DNA of 64,000 nt, taken from contig AP025583.1 of NCBI GenBank assembly GCA_022846095.1, positions 1,302,001-1,366,000 on the forward strand. The letters are read 5' to 3'. The notes under the pieces are model-generated. The model was not told the origin of the DNA, ran no database searches, and was given only the letters and a program-made list of their open reading frames with translations. Made by a program: the position numbers and the translations under genes. The DNA comes from Oscillospiraceae bacterium (lineage in GTDB: Bacteria > Bacillota > Clostridia > Oscillospirales > Oscillospiraceae). Shown piece after piece: positions 63,449 through 64,000 of the stretch. Position 1 is the first letter of the stretch, and each line of letters starts with the position of its first letter.

Positions 63449-64000
63449 CTAAACGCTGATCTTCGCGGGCTTATGCAGGATCTTGTTGGCCTCAATCACG
63501 TCCTCGAAGGCGGGACGGATGCCGGCGCACTTGTTGGCCTTGTGCTTCTCCCACAGCGCGCGGGTCAGCACGTAGGTGGGCACGCCGCCCAGCTCGTGGG
63601 GGCAGTCGGGGCGGGACTCCAGCTCGTACTCGATCATCCAGCGCTTGAAGCCGTTGGGGCTCTCGGCCACAATCCACACCTCGTTCTGGTTCATCACGTC
63701 CAGGTGGTACTCCATCTTCGCCGCGAACAGGTGCGCGCCCACACGGGCGCCGCGCTTCAGGGTGATGGTGTGGTAGCTCATGCCCACCTTCTCGTTCACC
63801 AGCCGGCCGTTCACGATGCCGGCGATCTCGCCGTCCACCGCGCCGACGAACAGGTACTCGTCACGGACACGGTAGCGCAGCATACCCAGCAGCTCGGCAT
63901 AGATACGGGAGGCGACGATGTCATAGAAATCCTTGGGCTGCTTCATCAACGGCTCCATGCACTCCATCAGCAGGGGAATTTCCTCCCACCGCGCCTCGCG
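63449..64000 (-). CDS. Unknown protein, 5' end outside the window
   Basis: An open frame that runs off the right edge. The visible C-terminal ~175 residues include DEYLFVGAVDGEIAGIVNGRLVNEKVGMSYHTITLKRGARVGAHLFAAKMEYHLDVM split over several strands, and then MIEYELESRPDCPHELGGVPTYVLTRALW. The pattern of strands with a basic loop is reminiscent of an acyltransferase (GNAT-like) domain, but I cannot assign it. It ends 31 bases before the thiolase-like gene, so it is probably in the same operon. Confidence 0.6.
   Translation of the reverse strand, partial: REARWEEIPLLMECMEPLMKQPKDFYDIVASRIYAELLGMLRYRVRDEYLFVGAVDGEIAGIVNGRLVNEKVGMSYHTITLKRGARVGAHLFAAKMEYHLDVMNQNEVWIVAESPNGFKRWMIEYELESRPDCPHELGGVPTYVLTRALWEKHKANKCAGIRPAFEDVIEANKILHKPAKISV

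Noticed and set aside
1-64000. CRISPR array or prophage
   Set aside because: No regularly spaced direct repeats, Cas, integrase or phage structural genes were seen anywhere in the window.

Overview
The window looks like a chromosomal segment of a GC-rich, Gram-positive anaerobic gut Clostridium of the Oscillospiraceae type (Flavonifractor/Lawsonibacter/Intestinimonas-like). This is inferred from strong AGGAGG ribosome sites, frequent TTG/GTG starts, S-layer-homology (SLH) anchoring, lipoprotein signal peptides, a GrdX-like gene, a yjdF leader and the lack of any outer-membrane secretin in the pilus cluster. The species cannot be read from the sequence. Layout: 0-3.4 kb holds a GHKL sensor kinase, a nitroreductase and an intact IS3-family element that has landed in the loop of a shared terminator. 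3.4-18.5 kb is a complete type IV pilus locus: four minor pilin-like genes on the minus strand, one encoding a giant 1871-aa protein, diverge from pilB-pilT-pilC-pilA-pilD-pilM-pilN-pilO on the plus strand. 18.6-32.4 kb is mixed housekeeping and signalling: TetR, GrdX-like, a QueG-like ferredoxin protein, YbaK, ApbE, a beta-hydroxyacid dehydrogenase, a solute-binding lipoprotein paired with a GGDEF-EAL protein, yjdF with its likely riboswitch, a membrane-anchored Ntn hydrolase diverging from an ArsR-thioredoxin reductase-thioredoxin operon, an AlbA_2 protein and tRNA-Leu(GAG). 32.4-33.7 kb is AT-richer and contains a possible non-coding RNA, a small zinc-ribbon protein and a decayed XRE regulator.

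The most striking part is 33.8-60.2 kb, a corrinoid-responsive island with three cobalamin-riboswitch aptamers. On the minus strand, two consensus promoters and two tandem cobalamin aptamers (47.4-48.1 kb) precede an eight-gene operon: a secreted PQQ-type beta-propeller, a 1554-aa SLH protein with a DUF4430 (transcobalamin beta-domain-like) module, a homing-endonuclease-repeat-like protein, an SLH-anchored alpha/alpha-toroid protein (the fold of the transcobalamin alpha domain), a small unknown protein, a membrane-anchored DUF4430 protein, EcfT, and a single polypeptide fusing two ECF ATPases to an S component. I read this as a cell-surface corrinoid capture and ECF import machine assembled from intrinsic-factor/transcobalamin-like parts.

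On the plus strand, a third cobalamin riboswitch with a clear terminator (50.3-50.6 kb) controls a Dpp/Nik-type ABC importer translationally coupled to a nitrogenase-like set: NifD-like, NifK-like, NifH-like and NifB-like proteins. The NifD-like protein lacks the FeMo-cofactor ligands, and the bridging cluster would have 1+3 cysteines as in chlorophyllide reductase, so nitrogen fixation is unlikely. The best hypothesis is import and reductive processing of a corrinoid, another tetrapyrrole or a cobalt complex. A TIM-barrel protein and a second homing-endonuclease-repeat-like protein diverge from this operon.

The right end (60.2-64 kb) has a two-winged-helix regulator, a truncated DUF2877 remnant, a DUF35 zinc-ribbon/thiolase-like pair and an incomplete gene running off the window.
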